A program made the translations under genes and the position numbers. A DNA stretch of 64,000 nt from Mycolicibacterium komossense (GTDB lineage Bacteria; Actinomycetota; Actinomycetes; Mycobacteriales; Mycobacteriaceae), in the NCBI RefSeq assembly GCF_025822605.1, contig NZ_JACKTY010000037.1, positions 55,353-119,352 on the forward strand. The letters run 5' to 3'. The notes below the pieces were generated by a model. It worked only from the letters and a program-made list of their open reading frames with translations, searched no databases and was not told the DNA's origin. Positions within the stretch are counted from its first letter, which is position 1; each line of letters opens with the position of its first letter. Below, piece after piece: positions 17,308-24,624 of this stretch.

Positions 17308-18189
17308 GTGACGAATCCCGCCAGCCGCCCCGCCAGCTCCGCCGCCGACCTGCGCACGATCGCCGAGCAACTTGCCTCGGAGGCAGCGGCATTCGTCCGC
17401 ACGCGGCGCGCCGAGGTGTTCGGTGCGGCGGCGGAATCCGGGCAGGCGGCTGCGACCGCGGTGTCTGCTGTGTCCTCCAAGAGCACGCCGACCGATCCGG
17501 TCACGGTCGTTGACACCGAGACCGAACGTCTGCTGCGACAGCGCATTGCGACGCTGCGCCCCAGCGATCTCGTGGTCGGAGAGGAAGGCGGCGGCCCGAG
17601 CGGGGATGCCCAGGCGGGCGTCGTCACATGGGTGCTCGATCCGATTGACGGGACGGTGAACTTCGTCTACGGGATTCCGGCGTATGCCGTGTCAGTGGCC
17701 GCGCAAGTCGACGGCATCACGGTTGCCGGGGCAGTCGCCGACGTCGTCGCAGGCGAGGTCTACTCGGCCGGTCTGGGTCTGGGGGCGCACGTCGAGGGCC
17801 CTGCGGGACGGCGGCAGTTACACTGCACCGCGGTCCTTACGCTCTCGATGACGTTGCTGGGCACCGGATTTGGCTACTCGCCGGCCAGGCGCGCGACGCA
17901 GGCGGCATTACTTGCCCAACTCATGCCGCTGGTTCGCGACGTGCGCAGGGTCGGCTCGGCGGCGCTGGATCTGTGCATGGTCGCCGCGGGCCGCCTCGAC
18001 GCCTATTACGAACACGGGACCAAGGTGTGGGACTGGGCGGCCGGTGCTCTGGTCGCGGCCGAGGCGGGCGCGTGGGTGCGTCTTCCGCAGGACACCAAGG
18101 ACCTCCTTGCCGCGGCCGCCCCCGGCGTCGCCGACGAGTTCCGCGAGACGTTGGGCCGGTTCGGTGGACTGGCGCCGCTGCCGGAGTAG
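17308..18189 (+). CDS. suhB: Inositol-1-monophosphatase SuhB
   Basis: Mg2+-dependent IMPase-family phosphatase, 293 aa; in mycobacteria it supplies inositol for phosphatidylinositol and mycothiol. Motifs: GEEGGG (metal-binding glutamates), WVLDPIDGTVNFVYGIP (metal motif A, with DPIDGT) and WDWAAGALVAAEAGA (motif B). The GTG at 17308 matches the N-terminus of Rv2701c; the frame is open further upstream to 17251, which would add 19 residues containing a Cys-rich repeat. Divergent from ppgK and convergent with cei. Confidence 0.92.
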   Translation: MTNPASRPASSAADLRTIAEQLASEAAAFVRTRRAEVFGAAAESGQAAATAVSAVSSKSTPTDPVTVVDTETERLLRQRIATLRPSDLVVGEEGGGPSGDAQAGVVTWVLDPIDGTVNFVYGIPAYAVSVAAQVDGITVAGAVADVVAGEVYSAGLGLGAHVEGPAGRRQLHCTAVLTLSMTLLGTGFGYSPARRATQAALLAQLMPLVRDVRRVGSAALDLCMVAAGRLDAYYEHGTKVWDWAAGALVAAEAGAWVRLPQDTKDLLAAAAPGVADEFRETLGRFGGLAPLPE

Positions 18190-18200
18190 GGGAGTCGGCC

Positions 18201-18851
18201 TCAGCAGGCGGTGGCGTGGATCTTCTTGATCAGGGCGGGGTCGGCCTGCACGGTGGCGTCGGGCTTGAGGCCGGCCAGCACGGCGTCGATATCGTCGCTG
18301 TGCGTCAGCGTCGTGAAATCGGTGCCGACAGCCAGATCGACGGAGTCGTTGTCGCGGTTGTCGCGGTAGAGCTCCGTGCATGGCGCCACCAGCCAGAGTG
18401 CGGCTGCCGCCGCCTGCCCCTTGGGGCCGAAGCGGATCTGTCCCTGACAGGTCAGCCGGGTCGTCGCGTAGATCGGATCGTTGGCGGCCACCGGCTGGGC
18501 AAATCCGAGATCACGTAGGGCGCCCGACACCTCGGCGGCTTGGCCGCCCTGGCCGCTGGCGTTGAACACCGAGATCTTCGTGTCGGTGAGCTTGGCTGGC
18601 GCGACATCGGACATTTCGGTCCGCGACACCGGATCGCCGAGTTTTGGGGCGTTCGGGTCGGTCGGCTGCGGGGGAGGATTGCACACCGCGGCCTCCCGGA
18701 CGTCCGGTGGCCGAGTCAGGGCGAATCCCCACACCAACGCGGTCGCCACCAGGAGCACGGCGGCTGCGATGACGCCGGGCCAGATATTGCGGCGCCGAAA
18801 CGGCAATCCGCGCTTGTCGAAGGCCGTACCTTCGGTGATGTTCGCAACCAC
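18201..18851 (-). CDS. cei: Envelope integrity protein Cei (LytR C-terminal-like)
   Basis: Secreted or membrane-anchored protein of 216 aa, orthologous by position to Rv2700, named Cei for cell-envelope integrity. A basic N-terminus (RGLPFRRRN) precedes one transmembrane helix at about 25-46 (IAAAVLLVATALVWGFAL). The extracytoplasmic part has a LytR_C-type fold (TKISVFNASGQGGQAAEVSGALRDLGF). The four cysteines C57, C134, C157 and C216 can make disulfides. The GTG lies 6 nt after a possible TAGAGT -10 element (18858-18863), suggesting a leaderless message. A CRP-type site lies 71.5 bp upstream. Confidence 0.9.
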   Translation of the reverse strand: MVANITEGTAFDKRGLPFRRRNIWPGVIAAAVLLVATALVWGFALTRPPDVREAAVCNPPPQPTDPNAPKLGDPVSRTEMSDVAPAKLTDTKISVFNASGQGGQAAEVSGALRDLGFAQPVAANDPIYATTRLTCQGQIRFGPKGQAAAAALWLVAPCTELYRDNRDNDSVDLAVGTDFTTLTHSDDIDAVLAGLKPDATVQADPALIKKIHATAC

Positions 18852-18870
18852 GCCTGCACTCTAGGCGTGG
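18848..18870. repeat. Inverted repeat over the cei start and -10
   Basis: CCACGCCT (18848-18855) and AGGCGTGG (18863-18870) are perfect 8-bp arms separated by 7 nt. They cover the GTG start codon and the presumed -10 of cei, so a bound protein or a hairpin here would affect initiation. Confidence 0.45.
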
Positions 18871-18914
18871 CGTCGGAAGGGATCTCTGCCCGTATCCCCC
18901 GGATAGCACCCCTT

Positions 18915-18930
18915 TGTGATGTAAATCACA
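18915..18930. promoter_or_regulatory. CRP (cAMP receptor protein) binding site
   Basis: TGTGATGTAAATCACA fits the mycobacterial CRP (Rv3676) motif TGTGA-NNTNNN-TCACA at every defined position, and the flanks extend the symmetry to TTGTGAT...ATCACAA. It lies between divergent cei and the DUF4193 gene. Its centre is 71.5 bp from the first base of cei and about 75 bp from the predicted DUF4193 transcript start. Confidence 0.75.
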
Positions 18931-18962
18931 ACCAAACTAGGGCTGTTATGGGCACGAATAGT

Positions 18963-18991
18963 TTGGCGCAGGCGTTCGGCACTGGTACAAA
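18963..18991 (+). promoter_or_regulatory. Promoter of the DUF4193 gene
   Basis: TTGGCG (18963-18968), a 17-nt spacer and TACAAA (18986-18991) form a SigA-like promoter with a ~28-nt leader before the ATG at 19026. Confidence 0.55.
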
Positions 18992-19025
18992 GCCTTGCTG
19001 CAACGATTACGAGGGGACGAGGACG

Positions 19026-19328
19026 ATGGCTACCGACTATGACGCCCCACGGCGCTCCGAGACCGATGACGTTTCTGAGGATTCGTTAGAGGAGCTCAAG
19101 GCACGCCGGAACGAAGCGCAGTCGGCCGTTGTGGACGTCGACGAATCCGATTCTGCGGAGAACTTCGAGCTGCCCGGCGCCGACCTATCCGGCGAGGAAC
19201 TGTCTGTGCGGGTGATCCCGAAACAGGCCGACGAGTTCACCTGCTCGAGCTGCTTTCTGGTGCACCACCGCAGCCGCCTCGCCACCGAGAACAACGGTGT
19301 GATGATCTGCACCGACTGCGGGGCCTGA
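19026..19328 (+). CDS. DUF4193 family protein (Rv2699c-like)
   Basis: Acidic 100-aa protein strongly conserved in actinobacteria. The N-terminal half is disordered and Asp/Glu/Ser-rich; the C-terminal part has a zinc ribbon: CSSCFLVHHRSRL and CTDCGA (two CxxC pairs). This layout resembles RNA-polymerase-associated zinc proteins, but no function is proven. GAGGAC lies just before the ATG. A SigA-type promoter and an upstream CRP site precede it. Convergent with the DUF3093 gene. Confidence 0.9.
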   Translation: MATDYDAPRRSETDDVSEDSLEELKARRNEAQSAVVDVDESDSAENFELPGADLSGEELSVRVIPKQADEFTCSSCFLVHHRSRLATENNGVMICTDCGA

Positions 19329-19349
19329 GCGACCCGTCGGCGCGCTCAG
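19325..19349. terminator. Possible bidirectional hairpin between convergent genes
   Basis: CTGAGCG (19325-19331) and CGCTCAG (19343-19349) are perfect 7-bp arms with an 11-nt loop. They overlap the stop codons of both convergent genes. No T-tract is present. Confidence 0.35.
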
Positions 19350-19822
19350 CTGCGCAGTGCGGACAACACCCGGTCAGGGTGTCGGCAGCTCACCAACCAG
19401 TACGGGGTCGGATCATCGGGATCATCGAGCACGACGAGCACCATCGGGCCCACCCAGGCTCGATGCACCACGTAGGCGGCCGGGTCGAGTTGTCGTCCGA
19501 GGGCGGCCGACTTGGCTGACCGGGGAACCTCGGCAGAGCGGGCGATGACCGACACCGGCAGGTGTGCGCCGCCGGCCCACAGCTCGATCATCCCGTCTGC
19601 GGCAACCACCCGGACCTCCGAGCGCCCTAGCCACAACAGTGCGCCGGAAGCCACGCCGAACAGCGCAGCGAACGGAATCCAGTTGGGCACGGCGGCGGCG
19701 GCCTGGTTGACTTCCAGCGCGATCAGGCCGGCCAGGATGAATCCCAGCGGCCACCACCACCAGGGCACCCAGAGTCGCTCGCGGTATCGCACCGCCTGCG
19801 AGGTCACACGCGAACTCGACAC
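19346..19822 (-). CDS. DUF3093 membrane protein (Rv2698-like)
   Basis: Actinobacterial membrane protein of 158 aa, unknown function. The N-terminus YRERLWVPWWWWPLGF leads into two hydrophobic helices (about 22-44 and 50-66). The C-terminal soluble domain (PVSVIARSAEVP, AYVVHRAWVGPMVLVVLDDPDDPTPYWLVSCRHP) is the family signature. GTG 19822 is preferred because a TACCCT -10 element ends 7 nt upstream, giving a leaderless mRNA; a GTG at 19807 is also possible. Divergent from dut with overlapping promoters. Confidence 0.85.
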   Translation of the reverse strand: MSSSRVTSQAVRYRERLWVPWWWWPLGFILAGLIALEVNQAAAAVPNWIPFAALFGVASGALLWLGRSEVRVVAADGMIELWAGGAHLPVSVIARSAEVPRSAKSAALGRQLDPAAYVVHRAWVGPMVLVVLDDPDDPTPYWLVSCRHPDRVLSALRS

Positions 19823-19829
19823 GCGGCCA

Positions 19830-19839
19830 AGGGTAGTCT
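19830..19839. promoter_or_regulatory. Overlapping divergent -10 elements (DUF3093 / dut)
   Basis: The minus-strand -10 TACCCT (19830-19835) and the plus-strand -10 TAGTCT (19834-19839) share two bases. They end 7 nt before the GTG of the DUF3093 gene and 8 nt before the GTG of dut. Both transcripts would be leaderless, and the two polymerases could not bind at once. Confidence 0.6.
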
Positions 19840-19847
19840 GTGGCCTC

Positions 19848-20312
19848 GTGTCCACCCCTCTTGCGGTCGTACGTCTGGACCCCGAGCTCCCGCTACCCGC
19901 TCGCGCGCACCACGGCGACGCGGGGGTCGACCTGTACAGCGCACAGGACATCGTCCTGTCGCCCGGACAGCGCGCTCTGGTGCCGACCGGCATTGCGGTC
20001 GCGATTCCGGAGGGAATGGTCGGCCTGGTGCATCCACGTTCAGGATTGGCTGCCCGCGTTGGACTTTCCATCGTCAACAGCCCCGGCACTGTCGACGCGG
20101 GCTACCGCGGCGAGATCAAGGTTTCACTGATCAACCTCGACCCGACCGAACCGATCGTGATTCATCGCGGTGACCGGATTGCGCAGCTGCTGGTGCAGCG
20201 TGTCGAGCTACCGGAGCTTGTCGAAGTCTCGTCGTTCGAGGAGGCTGGGTTAGGGGACACCGTCCGTGGCGAAGGTGGCCACGGTTCCTCGGGAGGACAT
20301 GCGAGTCTGTGA
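19848..20312 (+). CDS. dut: dUTP diphosphatase Dut
   Basis: Trimeric dUTPase, 154 aa, hydrolysing dUTP to dUMP and PPi; keeps uracil out of DNA and feeds dTMP synthesis. All five motifs are present: AGVDLYSA, HPRSGLAARVG, GTVDAGYRGEIKV (catalytic Asp, discriminating Tyr), RGDRIAQLLVQ and the flexible C-terminal RGEGGHGSSGGH. The GTG start equals the M. tuberculosis length. It overlaps the start of the DUF3710 gene, so the two are translationally coupled. Confidence 0.96.
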   Translation: MSTPLAVVRLDPELPLPARAHHGDAGVDLYSAQDIVLSPGQRALVPTGIAVAIPEGMVGLVHPRSGLAARVGLSIVNSPGTVDAGYRGEIKVSLINLDPTEPIVIHRGDRIAQLLVQRVELPELVEVSSFEEAGLGDTVRGEGGHGSSGGHASL

Positions 20313-21097
20313 TGGCATTTGGAAAACGCAAGCAAAGTGGTGACAGCAGCGGCGAGCCGGCGAAGGGCGCGCCCGCAGTGGAGACCTCGCGCGCGGCGGA
20401 GCGGACGGCGCCGGCGGAACCGGCCCCCGGTCTGGAGGACGACCTCGAAGGTCCCTTCGAGGTAGAGGATTTCGATGATCCCGAGGAGGCGGCCGTCGGC
20501 CGCCTCGATCTCGGGTCGGTGCTGATACCGATGCCGGAGGGCGGTCAGGTCCAGGTCGAACTGAGCCAGACTGGCGTGCCCAGTGCGGTGTGGGTCGTCA
20601 CGCCGCACGGCCGCTTCTCGATCGCTGCGTACGCGGCGCCCAAAACCGCGGGCCTGTGGCGCGAAGTGGCCACCGAGTTGGCGGACTCGCTGCGCAAGGA
20701 TTCGGCGTCGGTCTCGATCGAGACGGGTCCGTGGGGGCGAGAGGTGGTCGGCACGGCCGCCGGGGCGGTTCGCTTCATTGGGGTGGATGGCTACCGGTGG
20801 ATGATCCGCTGCGTCGTCAACGGCGCCATCGAAACGGTGGACGCTCTGACGGTGCAGGCTCGAAGTGCATTGGCGGACACGGTGGTTCGCCGTGGCGATA
20901 CGCCGCTGCCGGTGCGCACCCCGCTGCCGGTGCAGTTGCCCGAGCCGATGGCCGCCCAGTTGCGGGCCGCCGCGGAGCAGGCCGGACATCAGCTGCCCCA
21001 GGAGCAGGAAGCCCCGCCCGCCGTGCCTGAGCCGACTGCGCGCCGCAGTACGCAGGGTGAGGCGATGCAGCAGTTACGCACCATCACCGGCGGCTAG
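20312..21097 (+). CDS. DUF3710 family protein (Rv2696c-like)
   Basis: Cytoplasmic actinobacterial protein of 261 aa, unknown function. The N-terminal 60 residues are Ala/Pro/Glu-rich and disordered. The conserved part runs from GPFEVEDFDDPEEAAVGRLDLGS through PRG-like GPWGREVVGTAAG and GVDGYRWMIRCVVNG. The C-terminus is Pro/Gln-rich. The ATG overlaps the dut stop codon (TGATG); a GTG three bases earlier is also possible. Confidence 0.87.
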   Translation: MAFGKRKQSGDSSGEPAKGAPAVETSRAAERTAPAEPAPGLEDDLEGPFEVEDFDDPEEAAVGRLDLGSVLIPMPEGGQVQVELSQTGVPSAVWVVTPHGRFSIAAYAAPKTAGLWREVATELADSLRKDSASVSIETGPWGREVVGTAAGAVRFIGVDGYRWMIRCVVNGAIETVDALTVQARSALADTVVRRGDTPLPVRTPLPVQLPEPMAAQLRAAAEQAGHQLPQEQEAPPAVPEPTARRSTQGEAMQQLRTITGG

Positions 21098-21108
21098 CTC
21101 CGACGGCG

Positions 21109-21807
21109 CTAGATATCGCTCAGGGCCGCCAGGCAGGCTTCGCCGAGAGTTGATGGGTCGGTACCGAGGTCTGCCAGCGTGATCGTGCGCAGCGATGCGT
21201 ACGGCGCCGCGGCCACCCACTCGAGACCTACTTCCACGGGGTGGATCGGGTCATCGGATGCCGAGGCCACCCCCATCGGCGCGGTCAGCGTCTCCAGTTG
21301 GGCGCTGGTCGGCGCGACGTAATGGGCGGCGGCCTCCATGGCATCCGGCAGTTCCGGCCATTGACCCACCCATGATCGCGTCAGTTCGTCGGCGAGCCAC
21401 GGGGGGCTGGAATCACGCATCCTGGCCGTCGCGGCCACCACCCCGTCGCGACGGAGTTCGTCGGCGGAGTGCCGGGCCGCCACCGCGGCGGGAGCGGTAT
21501 CCGGAGCCCCCGTCCACGGGGGTAACGCCGCCAGCACGGCCACGGCATGACCGGGGTGTGCGATTGCCCACGCCGTGGCGACCGCCGCGCCCAGCGAAAT
21601 CCCGCCGACGGCGATCGGGCCGTCGGCTGCCGCCTCGTCCAGCGCTGCCAGATACCCCTCGATCAGCCGTGCCGGTTGGGGCCGGTGAGCCACCGGCAGG
21701 GCGCCTACCTGGTGTAACGCCGGAGCGAACGCACGGTAAACGTAGTCGTCGTCGGAGCCGGTGCCCGGCAGCAGAACCGTGGTGACGCCACGAAGGTCAA
21801 TGCCCAT
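21109..21807 (-). CDS. Alpha/beta hydrolase (Rv2695-like)
   Basis: Short alpha/beta-hydrolase-fold protein, 232 aa. The strand-loop VLLPGTGSDDDYV takes the place of the oxyanion motif, and GGISLGAA is the nucleophile elbow. An acidic-histidine segment SASDDPIHPVE lies where the acid and base loops are expected. No signal peptide. Substrate unknown. The gene is convergent with the DUF3710 gene (11 nt) and divergent from the OB-fold gene. Confidence 0.83.
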   Translation of the reverse strand: MGIDLRGVTTVLLPGTGSDDDYVYRAFAPALHQVGALPVAHRPQPARLIEGYLAALDEAAADGPIAVGGISLGAAVATAWAIAHPGHAVAVLAALPPWTGAPDTAPAAVAARHSADELRRDGVVAATARMRDSSPPWLADELTRSWVGQWPELPDAMEAAAHYVAPTSAQLETLTAPMGVASASDDPIHPVEVGLEWVAAAPYASLRTITLADLGTDPSTLGEACLAALSDI

Positions 21808-21946
21808 GCACTGATCGTGCCTGGTGCCGCAGGAATCCTAGGTTTAACGGCGCGGGCGGCGTGGCATTCAGGAACCAAGGGGTCTACGGTGACGTTGTCA
21901 TTGTGATTCGCGGCTAGTGCGGACCCATTGAGGTGTCAGGAGTGCG

Positions 21947-22318
21947 ATGGCTACGGCCGAAGGTTATCTGCGCCGGCTTACCCGCCGCTTGACGGAAGAC
22001 CCTGAGCAGCGCGACGTCGATGAGCTGACGGGTGAAGCCGCCAGCACCGGCGCCCAGCGCGCCATCGACTGTCAGCGGGGGCAGGAAGTCACGATGGTCG
22101 GGACACTGCGCAGTGTCGAAGCCAACGCCAAGGGCTGCGCGGGCGGGGTCAAGGCCGAATTGTTCGACGGCACCGATACCGTCACCCTCGTGTGGCTCGG
22201 ACAGCGCCGCATCCCCGGTATCGACTCGGGCCGCACCCTGCGGGTGCACGGCCGGATGGGCAAGTTGGAGAACGGCACCAAAGCGATATATAACCCGCAT
22301 TACGAGATTCAGCGGTGA
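21947..22318 (+). CDS. OB-fold nucleic-acid-binding domain protein (Rv2694c-like)
   Basis: Protein of 123 aa with a helical N-terminus (GYLRRLTRRLTEDPEQRDVDEL) and an OB-fold from about 45 (VTMVGTLRSVE, GGVKAELFDGTDTVTLVWLG, LRVHGRMG). OB-folds of this pattern bind single-stranded nucleic acid; the specific role is unknown. AGGAG lies five nt before the ATG. It is followed after 11 nt by the DUF3159 membrane-protein gene, probably the same transcript. Confidence 0.88.
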   Translation: MATAEGYLRRLTRRLTEDPEQRDVDELTGEAASTGAQRAIDCQRGQEVTMVGTLRSVEANAKGCAGGVKAELFDGTDTVTLVWLGQRRIPGIDSGRTLRVHGRMGKLENGTKAIYNPHYEIQR

Positions 22319-22329
22319 TGTAGTCGCCC

Positions 22330-23040
22330 GTGTCTGAGAACCGCACCGGCGCCCAGGCGATGCTGGACCAGATGGGCGGCGTGAGTGGCCTGGTCTACTC
22401 ATCGTTGCCTGTCGTAGCCTTCGTTCCGATTTCCTCTGCTTTCGGTCTCCCCGCCGCCGTACTGTCGGCGCTCGGGGTGGCCGCACTCGTCCTGTTCTGG
22501 CGTCTTTTCCGGCACGACTCGCTCCAGCCCGCGATATCGGGCTTTATCGGAGTGGGCTTCTGCGCCCTGATCGCCTACGTGATGGGCGAGGCCAAAGGAT
22601 ATTTCCTGCTTGGTATCTGGATGTCGCTGGCGTGGGCTGCCGTGTTCGGCATTTCGGTGCTCATCCGGCGGCCGATCGTCGGCTATGTCTGGAGTTCGGT
22701 CAACGGCCACGGCCGCGAATGGCGCTCGGTCCGCCGCGCCGTTGTCGCATTCGATATCGCCACCGTCACCTGGGTATTGGTGTTCGCGGCCCGTTTCGTT
22801 GTGCAGCACCGGCTCTATGACGCCAACCAGACCGGCTGGCTCGGGTTCGCCCGTATCGCCATGGGCTGGCCGCTGACCGCTGTCGCCGCACTTGCCACCT
22901 ACCTGGCGATCAAGTCCGCCCAGAAGTCGGTACGCGCTGCCAGTGGCGAAGAACACGAATCTGTTGACGGTGTCGAGGTCGGAGATGGCGACCAGCCGGG
23001 GGTCGTCGCCGACAGCGACTCCGCGCAACGCAGCGACTAG
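22330..23040 (+). CDS. DUF3159 membrane protein (Rv2693c-like)
   Basis: Integral membrane protein, 236 aa, with about six hydrophobic helices between residues 16 and 200 (VYSSLPVVAFVPISSAFGLPAAVLSALG, ISGFIGVGFCALIAYVMGEAKGYFLLGIWM, and others). A conserved polar loop RRPIVGYVWSSVNGHGREWRS separates the two halves. The C-terminal tail is acidic. A GTG start 11 nt after the OB-fold gene lacks a clear ribosome-binding site. Function unknown. Confidence 0.87.
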   Translation: MSENRTGAQAMLDQMGGVSGLVYSSLPVVAFVPISSAFGLPAAVLSALGVAALVLFWRLFRHDSLQPAISGFIGVGFCALIAYVMGEAKGYFLLGIWMSLAWAAVFGISVLIRRPIVGYVWSSVNGHGREWRSVRRAVVAFDIATVTWVLVFAARFVVQHRLYDANQTGWLGFARIAMGWPLTAVAALATYLAIKSAQKSVRAASGEEHESVDGVEVGDGDQPGVVADSDSAQRSD

Positions 23041-23135
23041 CGTCGACGACTCAGGAGAGCGACGGCAGGCTGATCGCCGACGTCGTGTTCAGGCGGTCGT
23101 GCTCCGATAGCAGTGCTCCGACAGCCACGACCCGC

Positions 23136-23801
23136 TTAGGTCGACGGCGGGAGCAGCAGCGCGCGCAATTCGCCCTCGACCTCGGGGGAGACAACCAACA
23201 CCAGCTCGTCGCCACCTTCCAGCGGCTCGTCGGGTGCGGGCACAATCACCCGATTCCCCCGCAGGATCGTCACCAATGCGGCGTCGCGGGGGAGTTCCAG
23301 CTTGCGCACCGCTTTGCCGCCCCACGAGGTGTCCGCGGGCAATGTCATCTCGACCAGGTTCGCCTGACCAGTGCGGAAGGCCATGAGCCGCACCAGGTCT
23401 CCGACGGCGACGGCCTCCTCGACGAGCGAGGCCAGCATCCGAGGAGTCGAGACCGCGACGTCGACACCCCACGCGTCGTCGAAAAGCCATTCGTTGCGGG
23501 GATCGTTGACGCGGGCCACCACCCGCGATACCGCGAACTCGGTCTTGGCCAGCAGGGAGAGCACCACATTGGCCTTGTCGTCGCCGGTCGCGGCGATGAC
23601 CACATCGGACTCCTCCAGCTGCACCGACTCCAGCAGGCTCAACTCGCAGGCGTCGCCGAGACGCCAGTGCGCGGCGGGGATGGCGTCGACGTCGATGTGC
23701 TCGGCGTTGCGCTCGATCAGCGTGACGTTGTGCCCGTTCTCGACGAGCTCGCGGGCGATCGAACGGCCGACCGCGCCCGCCCCGGCGATGGCGACCTTCA
23801 T
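23136..23801 (-). CDS. ceoC: TrkA-type K+ uptake regulator CeoC
   Basis: NAD-binding RCK regulatory subunit of a potassium transport system, 221 aa. RCK_N Rossmann domain with GAGAVGRSIARELVENGH (7-24) and the acidic tip LIERN, then RCK_C from about residue 140 (TLPADTSWGGKAVRKLELPRDAALVTILRG). It pairs with ceoB just upstream (28-nt gap), corresponding to Rv2692/Rv2691. No Trk membrane subunit is adjacent. Some actinobacterial TrkA-like pairs act with the divergent amino-acid/K+-type permease next door, which here is the APC gene. Confidence 0.92.
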   Translation of the reverse strand: MKVAIAGAGAVGRSIARELVENGHNVTLIERNAEHIDVDAIPAAHWRLGDACELSLLESVQLEESDVVIAATGDDKANVVLSLLAKTEFAVSRVVARVNDPRNEWLFDDAWGVDVAVSTPRMLASLVEEAVAVGDLVRLMAFRTGQANLVEMTLPADTSWGGKAVRKLELPRDAALVTILRGNRVIVPAPDEPLEGGDELVLVVSPEVEGELRALLLPPST

Positions 23802-23829
23802 CTGCGCCGCTCCTCGTCGTCGATCGACA

Positions 23830-24513
23830 TCAGTGTTTGTCCTTCACTTCGTCGTCCTCGCCGGGAGGCAGGGCGGCGATCGCCATCGCCTCGGCGGCAT
23901 GCCCGGACACGGCCGCGATATACACCTGGTCGCTGGCCTGGATCACGGTCTTGGGCTCGGGTAACACGCCCGTGCCGAAGCGGATCAGGAACGCCACCCG
24001 GGCACCCGTAGCCGCCTCCAGATCGGTAACCCGGCGCCCGACCCACTCCTCGTGCAATTCCACTTCGGCGACCGCGACCGTGCCGGTAGGGTCGCGCCAG
24101 CGGGCGGTTTCGGCATCCCGGGTCAGCGCGTTGAGCAGGCGATCGGTGGTCCACGGCACCGTGGCCACCGTCGGGATGCCCAGGCGTTCGTAGACCGCGG
24201 CGCGCTTGGCGTCGTAAATACGCGCCACCACACGCTGCACGCCGAAGGTCTCTCGCGCGACCCGTGCCGAGATGATGTTCGAGTTGTCACCGGAGGACAC
24301 CGCCGCGAAGGCGCCGGCCCCTTCGATCCCGGCCCGCAGCAGCACCTCTCGATCGAATCCCATCCCCAGCACACGTTCACCGGTGAATTCGGGGGACAGG
24401 CGCTGAAACGCCGCGATATCGCGGTCGATGACAGCCACTTCGTGACCGATCCTGGCCAGCCCGTCGGCCAGCGAGGCCCCTACTCGGCCGCACCCCATAA
24501 CCACTACCCGCAC
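23830..24513 (-). CDS. ceoB: TrkA-type K+ uptake regulator CeoB
   Basis: Second RCK-domain protein, 227 aa, the same length as Rv2691. RCK_N: GCGRVGASLADGLARIGHEVAVIDRD at the N-terminus; RCK_C: VELHEEWVGRRVTDLEAATGARVAFLIRFG. It shares the fold but little sequence with CeoC and probably forms a hetero-octameric gating ring with it. GTG 24513 has GAGAGGA six nt upstream; an in-frame ATG at 24534 would add seven residues. Divergent from the APC permease gene. Confidence 0.92.
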   Translation of the reverse strand: MRVVVMGCGRVGASLADGLARIGHEVAVIDRDIAAFQRLSPEFTGERVLGMGFDREVLLRAGIEGAGAFAAVSSGDNSNIISARVARETFGVQRVVARIYDAKRAAVYERLGIPTVATVPWTTDRLLNALTRDAETARWRDPTGTVAVAEVELHEEWVGRRVTDLEAATGARVAFLIRFGTGVLPEPKTVIQASDQVYIAAVSGHAAEAMAIAALPPGEDDEVKDKH

Positions 24514-24610
24514 CTGAAGTCCTCTCGGCTGCATTTGCGCGTCAGACGGCCGTCTTACCCGGCCGTGACTCGACCGTACGTGGAACGCTACAGCCCGACG
24601 TGCTTAGGCA

Positions 24611-24616
24611 TACTCT
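24611..24616 (+). promoter_or_regulatory. -10 element of the APC permease gene (leaderless)
   Basis: TACTCT ends 8 nt before the GTG at 24625, with no Shine-Dalgarno sequence, the layout of a leaderless mRNA. Confidence 0.5.
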
Positions 24617-24624
24617 TGGTCCTC

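Noticed and set aside
24544..24555. 12-bp palindrome AGACGGCCGTCT between ceoB and the APC permease gene
   Set aside because: Perfect but GC-only and short; such palindromes are expected by chance in GC-rich DNA, and it lies at no telling distance from either promoter.
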